Notes under the pieces: generated by a model
The model's database searches: none
Told to the model about the DNA's origin: nothing
Seen by the model: only the letters and a program-made list of their open reading frames with translations
Part shown: one piece after another, positions 17,758-27,253 of the stretch
Position numbering within the stretch: position 1 is the stretch's first letter
How the letters are laid out: every line of letters starts with the position of its first letter
Made by a program: the position numbers and the translations under genes
Assembly: GCF_002272745.1 (NCBI RefSeq)
Contig: NZ_NPBD01000007.1
Location: forward strand, 434,001-498,000
Direction: 5' to 3'
Length of the DNA: 64,000 nt
From: Terribacillus saccharophilus
Lineage (GTDB): Bacteria; Bacillota; Bacilli; Bacillales; Amphibacillaceae

Positions 17758-18663
17758 ATGGTTCTGGTGCTTCAATTGAAAGATGTGACCAAGAGGTTCG
17801 GCAAACATACTGCAGTGGATCAGCTGACGCTGACAATACCAGAAGGGGAGATGTTTGGCTTCTTAGGTGCTAATGGAGCTGGTAAAACAACTACTTTCCG
17901 AATGATACTTAATTTATTGGAGAATACGGAGGGGGAGATATTTTGGCATGGAAAAAAGATTACATACGCACAAAGTAATGAGATAGGATATCTTCCAGAG
18001 GAGCGCGGCCTTTATCCGAAGCTTACCGTAAAGGATCAGCTTGTATATCTTGCCAAGCTTAGAGGCATGGCGAAGGCAGACAGTGTCAAAGCACTGAAAA
18101 GCTGGCTGGAGCGGTTCAACATAACAGAGTATGAAAACAAAAAAGTGGAAGAGCTGTCCAAAGGGAATCAGCAAAAAATACAGTTCATATCTGCTGTTTT
18201 GCATAATCCTAGGCTTTTGATACTGGATGAACCATTTTCTGGCCTTGATCCGGTTAACGTGGAAATGCTGAAAAAAGCCGTTATCGAATTAAAACAATCT
18301 GGAACTTCCATCATTTTTTCTTCCCACCGAATGGAGCATGTAGAAGAATTATGCCGCTTCCTTTGCATCATGAAGCACGGCAAACCAGTCGTAGAAGGAG
18401 ATTTGACTGAGATCAAGCGTTCTTTCCGCAAGAAGAACATAACCATTTCAGCAGACTATGACTTGAGCTTCTTGTCAGAAACAGCTGGTGTGGTGAAGTA
18501 CCACCAGACGCAGCAGGGATGCAAACTTCAGATTGCTTCTTCTGAGGATGCACCTGTCGTATGGAAACTGCTGACCGAGAAGGGATTTGTCACTAAATTT
18601 GAAGTAGAAGAACCTACTTTGAATGACATCTTCATCGAGAAGGCTGGTGAATCATATGCGTAA
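17758..18663 (+). CDS. ABC-2 type exporter ATP-binding protein (NatA/YhaQ-like)
   Basis: ATPase of 301 residues. Walker A GANGAGKT near 37-44, Q-loop YLPEERGLYP, signature LSKGNQQKIQFISAV, Walker B LLILDEPFSGLD and switch His in SSHRMEHVEE. After about residue 225 comes the DrrA/DUF4162-type C-terminal domain. The EERG sequence and size fit the NatA/YhaQ sodium-efflux or drug-exporter group. It overlaps the permease gene by 8 bp. Start has GAGGAGAAAG upstream. The substrate is not evident. Confidence 0.85.
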   Translation: MVLVLQLKDVTKRFGKHTAVDQLTLTIPEGEMFGFLGANGAGKTTTFRMILNLLENTEGEIFWHGKKITYAQSNEIGYLPEERGLYPKLTVKDQLVYLAKLRGMAKADSVKALKSWLERFNITEYENKKVEELSKGNQQKIQFISAVLHNPRLLILDEPFSGLDPVNVEMLKKAVIELKQSGTSIIFSSHRMEHVEELCRFLCIMKHGKPVVEGDLTEIKRSFRKKNITISADYDLSFLSETAGVVKYHQTQQGCKLQIASSEDAPVVWKLLTEKGFVTKFEVEEPTLNDIFIEKAGESYA

Positions 18664-19915
18664 ATTTTGGATTGTATTTTCCCATACTTATTTATCACGT
18701 GTGAAAACAAAAGGTTACATTATATCCAGCGCGATCTTTTTGCTTATCATTTGCGGCGTTTTTTATATACCGGATATCATTGAGCGCTTTACCGGTGAAA
18801 GTGAAGAACCAGTAGTCGCGGTAATTGATGAAACAGAAAACCAGCAGCTTTACGAAGCATTGAGCAGTGGTGCTGAAGACTATCAGCCTATGTTATTCGA
18901 TGGCAATGAAGACGAAGCCAAGCAGGCTGTTGAAAATGAAGAATATGAAGGGCTGCTCGTCCTGAATCAGTCAGAGCAAAACTTGCCACAGGCTGTCTTT
19001 TACGGTATGCAGCTTACAAACAGCACCAGCGATGATATGGAAGCACAGCTGCAGCAGATCAAAGTCGCACAGGCTGCTTCGCAGGCCGGCGTGGACGAAG
19101 CTGCTATGCAGGATATTTATGCGCCGGTTTCTTTTGAACGTCAGTCGCTTGATGAAGAAGCGAAGACGGAAGAAGAGCTGGCAGGATCATATGGACTTGT
19201 CTATATTTTAGTCTTCGCGCTTTATATAAGTGTTATCACTTACGGTATGATGATTGCAACAGATATCACAAATGAAAAATCATCAAGAGTGATGGAGATT
19301 TTAATCTCCAGTTCTTCACCAGTAAGTCAAATGTTCGCTAAGATTCTTGCCATTGGCATGATGGGACTCACTCAATTGGCATTGATTGCAGTTGCTGTGT
19401 ATGTCATGGTCCAAATTCGCGGCCAGGAACTAAGTGGAGGCTTCTTCGATTTTATTGGTATAGCGAATGCTTCGCCAGTTACATTAACGTTTGCATTGAT
19501 CTTCTTTATTTTAGGATACTTCCTATACGCTATCATCTGTGCCGGGCTCGGTTCGGTGGTAAGCAGGATGGAGGATGTCCAGCAGCTTGTAAGTCCGATC
19601 ATCTTCTTGGTGATGGGTGCTTTCTTCCTTGCCATGTACGGACTTAACGCACCAGACTCGACAATAATCGTTGTTGCCTCCTACATTCCATTCTTTACGC
19701 CGATGATCATGTTCCTGCGTATCGGTATGCTGGGTGTACCATCTTGGGAAATAGCTTTGTCAATCGCAATTCTTATAGCGACAATTCTTCTCATCTCCTG
19801 GATATCAGCCAAAGTGTATCGCGGCGGTGTTCTGATGTATGGTAAGGGCGGTTCGTTCAATCAGTTGAAGGAAGCGTTGAAACTGTCTGGAAATATAAAG
19901 AATAAAAGTAAATAA
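18656..19915 (+). CDS. ABC-2 type exporter permease (NatB/YhaP-like)
   Basis: Membrane partner of the preceding ATPase; 419 residues, the same length as B. subtilis YhaP. One membrane helix at about 21-40, a large external region of about 140 residues, then five helices from about residue 180 on. The conserved DITNEKSSRVMEILISSSSP motif of the ABC-2/NatB family follows the second helix. ATG at 18656 lies within the end of the ATPase gene. Function as Na+ or toxic-compound efflux is a family inference. Confidence 0.85.
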   Translation: MRKFWIVFSHTYLSRVKTKGYIISSAIFLLIICGVFYIPDIIERFTGESEEPVVAVIDETENQQLYEALSSGAEDYQPMLFDGNEDEAKQAVENEEYEGLLVLNQSEQNLPQAVFYGMQLTNSTSDDMEAQLQQIKVAQAASQAGVDEAAMQDIYAPVSFERQSLDEEAKTEEELAGSYGLVYILVFALYISVITYGMMIATDITNEKSSRVMEILISSSSPVSQMFAKILAIGMMGLTQLALIAVAVYVMVQIRGQELSGGFFDFIGIANASPVTLTFALIFFILGYFLYAIICAGLGSVVSRMEDVQQLVSPIIFLVMGAFFLAMYGLNAPDSTIIVVASYIPFFTPMIMFLRIGMLGVPSWEIALSIAILIATILLISWISAKVYRGGVLMYGKGGSFNQLKEALKLSGNIKNKSK

Positions 19916-19940
19916 CATCTTCAGGTGAATAACCATATCT

Positions 19941-19980
19941 AAAAAAGGCTGTCGGGAATAGTTCCGACAGCTTTTTTGTA
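19941..19980 (+). terminator. Rho-independent terminator
   Basis: CTGTCGG and CCGACAG stem with flanking A- and T-tracts, loop GAATAGTT; TTTTTT follows. Lies between convergent genes and may serve both. Confidence 0.85.
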
Positions 19981-19998
19981 TAAGAGTATAGCTCATGC

Positions 19999-20427
19999 TC
20001 AATTGTGTTCAGATTGTGTGTTAATCTGCCAAGTTACTCCAAATTTATCTTTAACCTGCCCGTATAATGTACTCCAAAAAGTTTGCTGTAGTTCCATGAT
20101 TACTTGACCACCGACTGATAGCTTTTCAAACACATCCTTTGTTTCTTCCGGAGTGCTGGTAATAACAGCGATTCCTACTTGATCGCCTAGCTCGAGAGCC
20201 TGACCAGGGAATGTATCAGATAGCATAAGGTCGTAATCTCCCACTTTTAAATGCGCATGCAAAACAAGATCTTTCGCTTCAGCCGGTACTGGATGGTTAG
20301 GGTCTTCCGGCATATCTCCGAAAGTTTGTACATGTAGTACTTGAGCTCCCAAAGCATCCTCATATAATTTGACTGCTTCTTGTCCATTGCCATTTGTTAC
20401 GATATAAGAATTGATTCCTTTTACCAT
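19999..20427 (-). CDS. VOC-superfamily (PhnB/glyoxalase-like) protein
   Basis: A 142-residue protein of the PhnB/YjdN branch of the vicinal-oxygen-chelate fold. It opens with NSYIVTNGNGQEAVKLYEDALGA, has the DLMLSDTFPG strand and ends with WSTLYGQVKDKFGVTWQIN, the typical closing pattern. Function of this branch is unsettled. The ATG at 20427 is preferred over that at 20436 because AGGA is then 8 bases away instead of abutting. Confidence 0.75.
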   Translation of the reverse strand: MVKGINSYIVTNGNGQEAVKLYEDALGAQVLHVQTFGDMPEDPNHPVPAEAKDLVLHAHLKVGDYDLMLSDTFPGQALELGDQVGIAVITSTPEETKDVFEKLSVGGQVIMELQQTFWSTLYGQVKDKFGVTWQINTQSEHN

Positions 20428-20513
20428 CTTCAACATCCTATCTATTGTTTATTTTGCTCTCGTATGAATTTCGCTGTAAGTTGCAAGATTCCTTTACTAT
20501 CAATGTAAAAAAG

Positions 20514-20554
20514 AACTATCCTGCAAGTCTGTCAATTAGACTGGCAGGATAGTT
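20514..20554 (-). terminator. Terminator of the ogt-epimerase operon
   Basis: AACTATCCTGC pairs with GCAGGATAGTT; on the minus strand it is followed by CTTTTTTAC. Confidence 0.88.
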
Positions 20555-20558
20555 CAAC

Positions 20559-21323
20559 TTATCTTCCAAAGTTGGTGAACATACCACCGATATAATCGGT
20601 CACATTCTCCATCTTCACATTTTCAATTTCTTCTCGGTAATCTTCAGGGTTGTCTTCTGGATCATAGCCGATTTTGGCTGCATCTCGATTATCAAAGTAA
20701 TCATTATGCAGGGAAGACACGCCATAAAAGACACTCGTACCGATTTGTTCCGCCTCCAGACAGCGGACAATCAGCTGATTCATGTCACGCACGCTGATCC
20801 ACGTATTCAGGTTGCGGTGTTCAGAAGGTTTCTCCAAATAGCTGCCAATGCGCAGACTAGCTGTTTCGATGCCGTGTTTCTTATTGTACATATTTGCCAG
20901 GTTCTCGCCGAATGCCTTGCTGGAACCGTAGTATGTATCAGGCAAATGAGACGCATCTGGACCAATCGATTGGTTGATAGGTTGGAAGCCGACAGCGTGG
21001 TTGCTGCTTGCGAAAACGATACGTTTAATGCCGTGCTTTCGAGCTGCTTCATATATATGGTAGGTTCCATTAAAGTTGTTTCGGTTGATTTGTTCATACG
21101 TGCTCTCTGTGGCAATACCGCCTAAATGGACGATGGCATCGACACCTTCTGCCAGCTGTTCGACTTCTTCTAAGACAGCGAGGTCTGCTTGCTGGAACAA
21201 TCCGAGTTTATCTAGCTCTTCATCCTGTTTGATATCCGTCAAAACCAATTCGTAATCCTGGTGGATAGCTTTTACCAGATTTTTGCCGATATGACCGGCA
21301 GCTCCTGTTACAAGTACTTTCAT
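20559..21323 (-). CDS. NAD-dependent epimerase/dehydratase (extended SDR, uronate dehydrogenase-like)
   Basis: A 254-residue Rossmann oxidoreductase. NAD-binding GAAGHIG at residues 7-13, VHLGGIA in strand 4 and active-site YYGSSK (Tyr-x-x-x-Lys) near residues 130-135. Size and the SIGPDASHLPDTYYGSSK segment resemble uronate dehydrogenases and related sugar SDRs, but substrate cannot be fixed. It starts 3 bp after the ogt stop, so the two are co-transcribed. Confidence 0.82.
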   Translation of the reverse strand: MKVLVTGAAGHIGKNLVKAIHQDYELVLTDIKQDEELDKLGLFQQADLAVLEEVEQLAEGVDAIVHLGGIATESTYEQINRNNFNGTYHIYEAARKHGIKRIVFASSNHAVGFQPINQSIGPDASHLPDTYYGSSKAFGENLANMYNKKHGIETASLRIGSYLEKPSEHRNLNTWISVRDMNQLIVRCLEAEQIGTSVFYGVSSLHNDYFDNRDAAKIGYDPEDNPEDYREEIENVKMENVTDYIGGMFTNFGR

Positions 21324-21326
21324 CTG

Positions 21327-21782
21327 TCATCTGCTCCTTTGTTGTTCGAAATCCAATAGCCAGTTCTTACGCCACGGCTCCCAGCGGTAACCTGTTACAA
21401 TCCCATTCCTGCCGACCACTCGATGGCAGGGGACGACAATGGCGAATGTATTTCGTCCAACAGCACTAGCTGCTGCCCGAACGGCTCGTCCATTTCCTGC
21501 ATCTTCGGCAATCGTACTATAAAAAGCTGAACTACCATATGGTATCTGATTGACCTGTTCCCAGACTCGCTGCTGAAAGGCAGTGCCGTTCGTGGCTAAC
21601 GGAAGCTGGAAACTGGTGATATCACCAGAAAAGTAGGCTTCTAGCTGTGTTCGAGCCAGTTCTGTAAGTGTATTATCATTGTTCGGCAGCGTCTCGCCGA
21701 ATAAGATGCTTGTTATAAATTGATCCGTTGCAGTGATCTGTACATTACCTAAAGGCGTCTCGATATTACTTGTATAAGACAT
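21327..21782 (-). CDS. ogt: Methylated-DNA--protein-cysteine methyltransferase
   Basis: Suicide repair protein moving the alkyl group of O6-methylguanine to its own Cys. 151 residues with active site VVPCHRVVGRNG near 117-128, and the preceding helix-turn-helix region RAVRAAASAVGRN with the arginine finger. The YRWEPWRKNWLLDFE ending is typical of Ogt. First of a two-gene operon with the SDR gene. Confidence 0.93.
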   Translation of the reverse strand: MSYTSNIETPLGNVQITATDQFITSILFGETLPNNDNTLTELARTQLEAYFSGDITSFQLPLATNGTAFQQRVWEQVNQIPYGSSAFYSTIAEDAGNGRAVRAAASAVGRNTFAIVVPCHRVVGRNGIVTGYRWEPWRKNWLLDFEQQRSR

Positions 21783-21799
21783 TATTGCCTCCTAAGAAA

Positions 21800-21830
21800 C
21801 AAGCTCCAAAGCATAAAGCCTTGGAGCTTG
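21800..21830 (-). terminator. Terminator-like hairpin after the ABC-F gene
   Basis: CAAGCTCCAA pairs with TTGGAGCTTG; on the minus strand it is followed by only a short T-rich stretch (TTTCTT). Confidence 0.65.
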
Positions 21831-21835
21831 ATTGA

Positions 21836-23455
21836 TTAGCTGTACATTGCTGCAATTTCTTTTTGCAGCTTTTTGTCAGATACATATTCATCATACGTCA
21901 TTTCTTTATCCACAATACCTGTCGGAGTGATCTCGATCAGGCGGTTAGCGATACTGTTCACAAACTGTTGGTCATGGGAAGTGAACAGAAGCACACCTTT
22001 GAATTTGATCAAACCTTCGTTCAAAGATTGGATAGATTCAAGATCCAAGTGGTTCGTTGGTTCATCCATTACCAAAACGTTCGATTTGCTCAGCATCATC
22101 TTAGATAGCATACAGCGTACTTTTTCTCCTCCGGAAAGCACGTTCGCTTCTTTCAGTGCATCTTCACCACTGAAAAGCATACGGCCTAGGAAACCGCGCA
22201 AGAATGTCTCTGTCTGATCCTCCGGAGAGTATTGACGAAGCCATTCAACCAAAGTTAAGTTTACACCGTCGAAGTATTTGGAGTTGTCTTTCGGGAAGTA
22301 CGATTGGGAAGAAGTGATACCCCATTTGTACTCACCAGCGTCAGGCTCCATTTCACCCATGATGATTTTAAGCAAAGTTGTTTTCGCGATTTCATCGCGG
22401 CCAACTAGAGCTAGTTTATCTTCACGACCGACTGTGAAGCTGACGTTATCCAGTACTTTGACACCATCAATTGTCTTCGTAATGCCTTTAACAGTCAGCA
22501 CATCATTACCGATTTCGCGCTCTTGTTGGAACCCTACATACGGATAGCGGCGAGAAGAAGGCTTGATGTCTTCCAATGTAATGTTATCAAGCATCTTCTT
22601 ACGGGAAGTCGCTTGCTTCGATTTGGAAGCATTCGCACTGAATCGCGCGACGAAGGCTTGAAGTTCTTTGATTTTTTCTTCTTTTTTCTTGTTCTCATCC
22701 TGTGCCATTTGTGTAGCTAACTGGCTGGACTCATACCAGAAGTCATAGTTACCGACATAAAGCTGGATTTTACCAAAGTCAACATCCGCGATATGTGTAC
22801 AAATCTTATTTAAGAAGTGACGGTCGTGGGATACGACGATAACTGTGTTATCGAAATTGATCAAGAATTCTTCCAGCCATTGAATCGCCTGCAAATCAAG
22901 TCCGTTGGTAGGCTCATCCAGAAGCAGGACATCCGGGTTGCCGAACAAAGCTTGTGCAAGGAGCACTTTCACTTTCTCGGAACCAGTCAATTCAGCCATT
23001 TTTTTATCATGCAAAGATTCAGGAATACCCAAACCTTTCAATAGAACTGCAGCATCAGATTCTGCTTCCCAACCGTTCAGCTCAGCAAATTCACCTTCAA
23101 GTTCAGCAGCACGCATACCGTCTTCTTCAGAGAAGTCAGCTTTTGCATATAGTGCATCTTTTTCTTCAATGATTTTGAAGAGACGCTCATGACCCATCAT
23201 GACCGTTTGCAAAACTTGGTGCTCTTCATAACCAAAGTGGTTCTGTTTTAGGAAGGCTAGACGTTCTCCGTCGCCGATTGCCACGTTACCAACCTGTGGC
23301 TCGACATCACCAGAAAGTACTTTCAAGAAAGTAGATTTTCCGGCACCATTCGCACCGATAACACCGTAGCAGTTTCCTGGGATGAACTTTATATTAACTT
23401 CTTCAAATAGTTTTTTGTCGCCATATTGTAGACCTACATTATTTACCGTTATCAT
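21836..23455 (-). CDS. ykpA: ABC-F family ATPase, YkpA-like (ribosome-associated)
   Basis: Soluble tandem ATPase of 539 residues without membrane domains. First cassette: GANGAGKST, LTGSEKVKVLLAQAL, LLLDEPTNGLD. The linker arm contains KELQAFVARFSANASKSKQATSRKK, typical of ABC-F P-site tRNA-interaction motifs. Second cassette: VGRDEIAKTT in place of a canonical Walker A, LSGGEKVRCMLSKMML, LVMDEPTNHLD. Length equals B. subtilis YkpA (540). ATG at 23455 has GGAGGAAAAAG upstream. The second Walker A reads GRDEIAKTT, as I recall for this subfamily. Confidence 0.87.
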   Translation of the reverse strand: MITVNNVGLQYGDKKLFEEVNIKFIPGNCYGVIGANGAGKSTFLKVLSGDVEPQVGNVAIGDGERLAFLKQNHFGYEEHQVLQTVMMGHERLFKIIEEKDALYAKADFSEEDGMRAAELEGEFAELNGWEAESDAAVLLKGLGIPESLHDKKMAELTGSEKVKVLLAQALFGNPDVLLLDEPTNGLDLQAIQWLEEFLINFDNTVIVVSHDRHFLNKICTHIADVDFGKIQLYVGNYDFWYESSQLATQMAQDENKKKEEKIKELQAFVARFSANASKSKQATSRKKMLDNITLEDIKPSSRRYPYVGFQQEREIGNDVLTVKGITKTIDGVKVLDNVSFTVGREDKLALVGRDEIAKTTLLKIIMGEMEPDAGEYKWGITSSQSYFPKDNSKYFDGVNLTLVEWLRQYSPEDQTETFLRGFLGRMLFSGEDALKEANVLSGGEKVRCMLSKMMLSKSNVLVMDEPTNHLDLESIQSLNEGLIKFKGVLLFTSHDQQFVNSIANRLIEITPTGIVDKEMTYDEYVSDKKLQKEIAAMYS

Positions 23456-23498
23456 GTATTCTTTTTCCTCCATGATCAAAAATGTCACGCATGCCTTT

Positions 23499-23527
23499 AG
23501 CTTACGGGATTTTTAGGTGTAAGTCAA
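23499..23527 (-). promoter_or_regulatory. SigA promoter of the ABC-F gene
   Basis: Minus strand TTGACT (23522-23527), 17-bp spacer, TAAGCT (23499-23504), about 45 bp upstream of the start codon. Confidence 0.65.
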
Positions 23528-23754
23528 TGTTGGATATTTTGTAGAAAAATCAAAATACTGGATATGGAATTCGTTTAATTAGATAATAATGTAAGGTGCG
23601 ATATGGATAATTACATTACTAATAAATCAACAAAACAATATTGCAAACAGTAAGTTGGGGCAGTGCGTTGGCACTGCCTTTGTCATGCCGAGCGCTCCCG
23701 AAAAAAGCCGCCATGTGCTACACTATAGGAAGTGATTCGAGAAAGGATGTTTTC

Positions 23755-25935
23755 ATGGGTAAAACGGTTGTACTGGCAGAGAAACCTTCTGTCGGCCGCG
23801 ATATAGCACGTGTTCTTGGTTGTACGAAGAAGACGAACAGCTATATGGAAGGAAAAGACTATATTGTAACGTGGGCGCTTGGTCATTTGGTGACATTGGC
23901 GGACCCTGAGACATATGACGATAAATATAAAACTTGGAAGATAGAAGATTTGCCGATGCTGCCGGAAAAGCTGAAGCTTGTTGTGATCAAGCAGACTGGC
24001 AAACAGTTCAGTACGGTGAAAACACAATTGAATAGAAATGACGTCAGTGACATTGTCATTGCAACAGATGCTGGTCGTGAAGGGGAGCTTGTTGCTCGCT
24101 GGATCCTGGAGAAAGCTCGTGTGAACAAGCCAGTAAAGCGTTTGTGGATTTCCTCTGTAACGGACAAGGCGATCAAGGACGGGTTCAAAAACCTTAAGAG
24201 CGGTAAGCAGTTTGAGAATCTGTATAAAGCAGCGGTAGCCCGTTCCGAGGCAGACTGGTATGTCGGATTGAATGCGACACGTGCTTTGACAACAAAATTC
24301 AATGCACAGCTATCCAGCGGACGCGTGCAGACGCCGACCCTCGCGATGATTCATGAGCGTGAAGAAGAAATCAAGAACTTCAAGCCAGAGACATTTTACG
24401 GAATTGAAGCCAAGACACAAAAAGGTTTGCGTCTACTCTGGAAGGATCAGAAGCATAACAGTACGCGTACGTTCTCCAAAGATAAGGCAGAGCAGGTACT
24501 TCAGAAGCTGAATCAGGTTAAGGGTACAGTGAAGGAAGTAGAGAAAAAGCTGAAGAAGAGTTATGCTCCTCAGTTGTATGATCTAACAGAGCTTCAGCGC
24601 GATGCGAACCGTCTGTTCGGCTTTGGCGGTAAGGAGACACTTAATCTCATGCAGCAGCTGTATGAGCGTCACAAGTTACTCACATATCCGCGTACGGACT
24701 CACGTTATCTTTCTTCTGATATCGTCCCGACACTGAAGGACAGAGTAAAAGCTGCAGGCGTTGGAAGCTACGGCCGTTTGGCTACTAAAATTACGAATGC
24801 ACCAATCAAAGCGACAAAGGCATTCGTAGACGATAAGAAAGTATCCGATCACCACGCGATCATTCCAACAGACCAAAATGCGTATGGCGCTGACCTTTCG
24901 GATAAGGAACGGAAAATCTATGACTTAGTGATTAAGCGTTTCTTCGCCGTCCTGTTTCCGCCATTTGAATATGAGCAAACAACATTGACTGTTGAAGCAG
25001 CTGGGGAAACCTTTACTGCCAAAGGAAAAATCGTACAAAAGCAAGGTTGGAAAGAAGTCTATGCAAACCGCTTTGATGACGAGGAAGCTGACGACGATCA
25101 AACGTTGCCGAATGTAGAGAAAGGCGAGCAATGGTCACTTACGTATCGGATGACGACTGGCGAGACAAAACCGCCGGAACGTTTCACAGAAGGTACCTTG
25201 CTTCATGCGATGGAGAATCCGGTCCGCTTCATGGCTGGTGAGAACAAAGACCTTATCAAGACAATCGGCCAGACTGGCGGACTTGGTACAGTTGCAACAC
25301 GTGCTGATATCATTGATAAACTGTTCAATACATTCTATATCGAGAAACAAGGCAAGCATTTGAAAATGACTTCCAAAGGACGACAGCTGCTTGAGCTCGT
25401 ACCAGAAGACTTGAAATCACCTGCACTGACTGCAGAATGGGAAATGAAGCTAAGTGCCATTGCAGAAGGCAAGCTGAACCAACAGCAATATATTTCCGAA
25501 ATGAAGCAGTATGCGAAAGAAGTGGTTACCGAAATCAAGAACAGCGAACACAAATATAAGCATGATAATATGACTGGTACACAATGTCCTGATTGCGGCA
25601 AGCTGATGCTTGAAGTGAACGGCAAACGCGGTCGTATGCTCGTTTGTCAGGACCGGGAATGCGGACATAAGAAGAATATCGCTAAAACGACAAATGCTCG
25701 CTGCCCGAACTGTCATAAACGTTTGGAACTCCGTGGCGAAGGAGAAGGCCAGATTTTCTTCTGCAAATGCGGACATCGCGAAAAGCTTAGTACATTCAAC
25801 GATCGTCGCAAGAAAGAAAAAACCAATAAAGCGAGCAAGCGTGATGTACAGAAGTATTTGAAAAAGAACCAGCAAGATGATAGCTTCGCCAATACTGCAT
25901 TAGCGGACGCTTTAGCTAAATTTAAGAAACAATAA
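23755..25935 (+). CDS. topB: DNA topoisomerase III
   Basis: Type IA topoisomerase that decatenates and relaxes DNA by single-strand passage. 726 residues (B. subtilis TopB 727). Toprim domain with VLAEKPSVGRDIA at the start and ATDAGREGELVARW near 102-115; catalytic Tyr in LTYPRTDSRYLSSD near 310. Two C-terminal zinc ribbons, CPDC...CQDRECG and CPNC...CKCG, follow residue 605, then a basic tail. The open frame from 23641 lacks a site; ATG at 23755 follows GAAAGGATG. A GGCAGTGC-GTTG-GCACTGCC hairpin at 23659-23678 lies upstream. Confidence 0.95.
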   Translation: MGKTVVLAEKPSVGRDIARVLGCTKKTNSYMEGKDYIVTWALGHLVTLADPETYDDKYKTWKIEDLPMLPEKLKLVVIKQTGKQFSTVKTQLNRNDVSDIVIATDAGREGELVARWILEKARVNKPVKRLWISSVTDKAIKDGFKNLKSGKQFENLYKAAVARSEADWYVGLNATRALTTKFNAQLSSGRVQTPTLAMIHEREEEIKNFKPETFYGIEAKTQKGLRLLWKDQKHNSTRTFSKDKAEQVLQKLNQVKGTVKEVEKKLKKSYAPQLYDLTELQRDANRLFGFGGKETLNLMQQLYERHKLLTYPRTDSRYLSSDIVPTLKDRVKAAGVGSYGRLATKITNAPIKATKAFVDDKKVSDHHAIIPTDQNAYGADLSDKERKIYDLVIKRFFAVLFPPFEYEQTTLTVEAAGETFTAKGKIVQKQGWKEVYANRFDDEEADDDQTLPNVEKGEQWSLTYRMTTGETKPPERFTEGTLLHAMENPVRFMAGENKDLIKTIGQTGGLGTVATRADIIDKLFNTFYIEKQGKHLKMTSKGRQLLELVPEDLKSPALTAEWEMKLSAIAEGKLNQQQYISEMKQYAKEVVTEIKNSEHKYKHDNMTGTQCPDCGKLMLEVNGKRGRMLVCQDRECGHKKNIAKTTNARCPNCHKRLELRGEGEGQIFFCKCGHREKLSTFNDRRKKEKTNKASKRDVQKYLKKNQQDDSFANTALADALAKFKKQ

Positions 25936-25940
25936 ACGAG

Positions 25941-25971
25941 GAAGACCTGCCAGATGGCAGGTCTTCTTTTA
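25941..25971. terminator. Bidirectional terminator between topB and lysE
   Basis: GAAGACCTGCC and GGCAGGTCTTC stem with AGAT loop and TTTT tail; the reverse strand also carries a short T-tract. Confidence 0.85.
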
Positions 25972-26619
25972 ATACAAACGGGGAGAAGTACCTTCGGAAA
26001 AGGTAATTTTTCGTAAGACTTCATCCCAGACAATTTTTCCGCCGTAAATGAGGAAGACAAATCCAAACATTACATCCAAATATGATTGAAACTTTACGAC
26101 AATCTTACGGATACATTTCATGCCGACAAGCAACAATGTCCCAACGTACCAGACACTGTTACCAAGCAGGAAGCAAATGATAATTAGAAAAGGATTATGC
26201 AACTGGTCGGTGCTAGCGAATTGAGGGAAGATACTTAAGAAGAACAGGCTGACTTTTGGATTCAGGAAGTTGCTCAAGAATCCCATTCGGAAAGCCTGCA
26301 TGTTCGTGATGGTGAATGCTGCATTCTCATGTGCACTTTTTTGTCCGCGCATAAGATGGACAATCTTTTTGATTCCAAGATAAATTAAATAACATGCACC
26401 AAGCAGCCGGATAGCGGTGAACAGAATTACAGAATGCTGCAGGATTATTGATAAGCCGAGTAAGGCAAAGCTGATGTGGATGAGCAGGCTGCAGCGGTTG
26501 CCGAACAATGTCATGAATCCGAATCTTTTACCTTGTGATAAGGTGTTTCGTGTCATAAGCAGAAAGTCAGGACCAGGCGTTGCAGCCAAAGCGAATCCGA
26601 GCAGAATGATGTCAAGCAT
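25969..26619 (-). CDS. LysE/RhtB family amino-acid exporter
   Basis: Membrane exporter of 216 residues with about six helices. The family signature GFALAATPGPDFLLMTRNTLSQGKRFG spans residues 7-33, and FLNPKVSLFFLSIFPQF near 125-141 is the second typical block. The frame is open far upstream (26778), but ATG at 26619 with AAAGGGGG before it begins exactly at the family N-terminus. Substrate (basic amino acid, homoserine or threonine) unknown. Confidence 0.87.
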   Translation of the reverse strand: MLDIILLGFALAATPGPDFLLMTRNTLSQGKRFGFMTLFGNRCSLLIHISFALLGLSIILQHSVILFTAIRLLGACYLIYLGIKKIVHLMRGQKSAHENAAFTITNMQAFRMGFLSNFLNPKVSLFFLSIFPQFASTDQLHNPFLIIICFLLGNSVWYVGTLLLVGMKCIRKIVVKFQSYLDVMFGFVFLIYGGKIVWDEVLRKITFSEGTSPRLY

Positions 26620-26744
26620 TGGAAAGCCCCCTTTTTCAAAGATTCTAACATTGTTGGTATGGAAAAAGATTGCACATAAAAAATCTTTATGGAGGCAGGA
26701 ACAAACCCTTTTTTGATGGAATGAAATAGAAAGGGGGAATGAAA

Positions 26745-27149
26745 ATGCCACCAAAACACATTGTCTCTGCAGCAACAATCGTGCGGAATGAACACGGCGA
26801 CATTCTATTAATCAAAGGACCAAGACGCGGCTGGGAAATGCCTGGCGGCCAAGTGGAAGAAGGAGAAACACTTGCACAGGCAGCGATCCGGGAAGTGAAG
26901 GAAGAGAGCGGAATTGATATTGAATTGAACAAGTTCTGCGGTATCTATCAGAATGCAGAGAAAAGTATTTGCAACACCCTTTTCCTTGGTAAACCGATTG
27001 GCGGTGTTTGCACGCCTTCGAAAGAAAGTCTTGAAGTTGGCTATTTTCCATTGGAACAAGTTAAGGAAATGGTGACGTGGGGAAATTTTCTGGAACGGAT
27101 CGAGAGCTGCCTCGATGAAGATCAACATCCTTTTTATGTAGCATTTTAA
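26745..27149 (+). CDS. NUDIX hydrolase
   Basis: A 134-residue NUDIX-fold pyrophosphohydrolase. The Nudix box is complete: GGQVEEGE-TLAQAAIREVKEESGI (residues about 34-57) fits Gx5Ex7REUxEExGU. The C-terminal part (GGVCTPSKESLEVGYFPLE) resembles ADP-ribose/8-oxo-dGTP type proteins but gives no sure substrate. ATG at 26745 is chosen, 7 bases after GGGGG; an ATG two codons earlier abuts that site. Confidence 0.85.
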   Translation: MPPKHIVSAATIVRNEHGDILLIKGPRRGWEMPGGQVEEGETLAQAAIREVKEESGIDIELNKFCGIYQNAEKSICNTLFLGKPIGGVCTPSKESLEVGYFPLEQVKEMVTWGNFLERIESCLDEDQHPFYVAF

Positions 27150-27160
27150 TACATAGGAAG

Positions 27161-27196
27161 CACCTTGCTTAGGGAAAATAAGCAAGGTGTTTTTCG
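27161..27196 (+). terminator. Rho-independent terminator
   Basis: CACCTTGCTTA and TAAGCAAGGTG stem, GGGAAAA loop, TTTTTC tail. Confidence 0.9.
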
Positions 27197-27253
27197 TTTC
27201 CAGACTGTGTTCCAAGGGAAAGAGACAAGCAAAACAGGGGAGGGTGACATTAT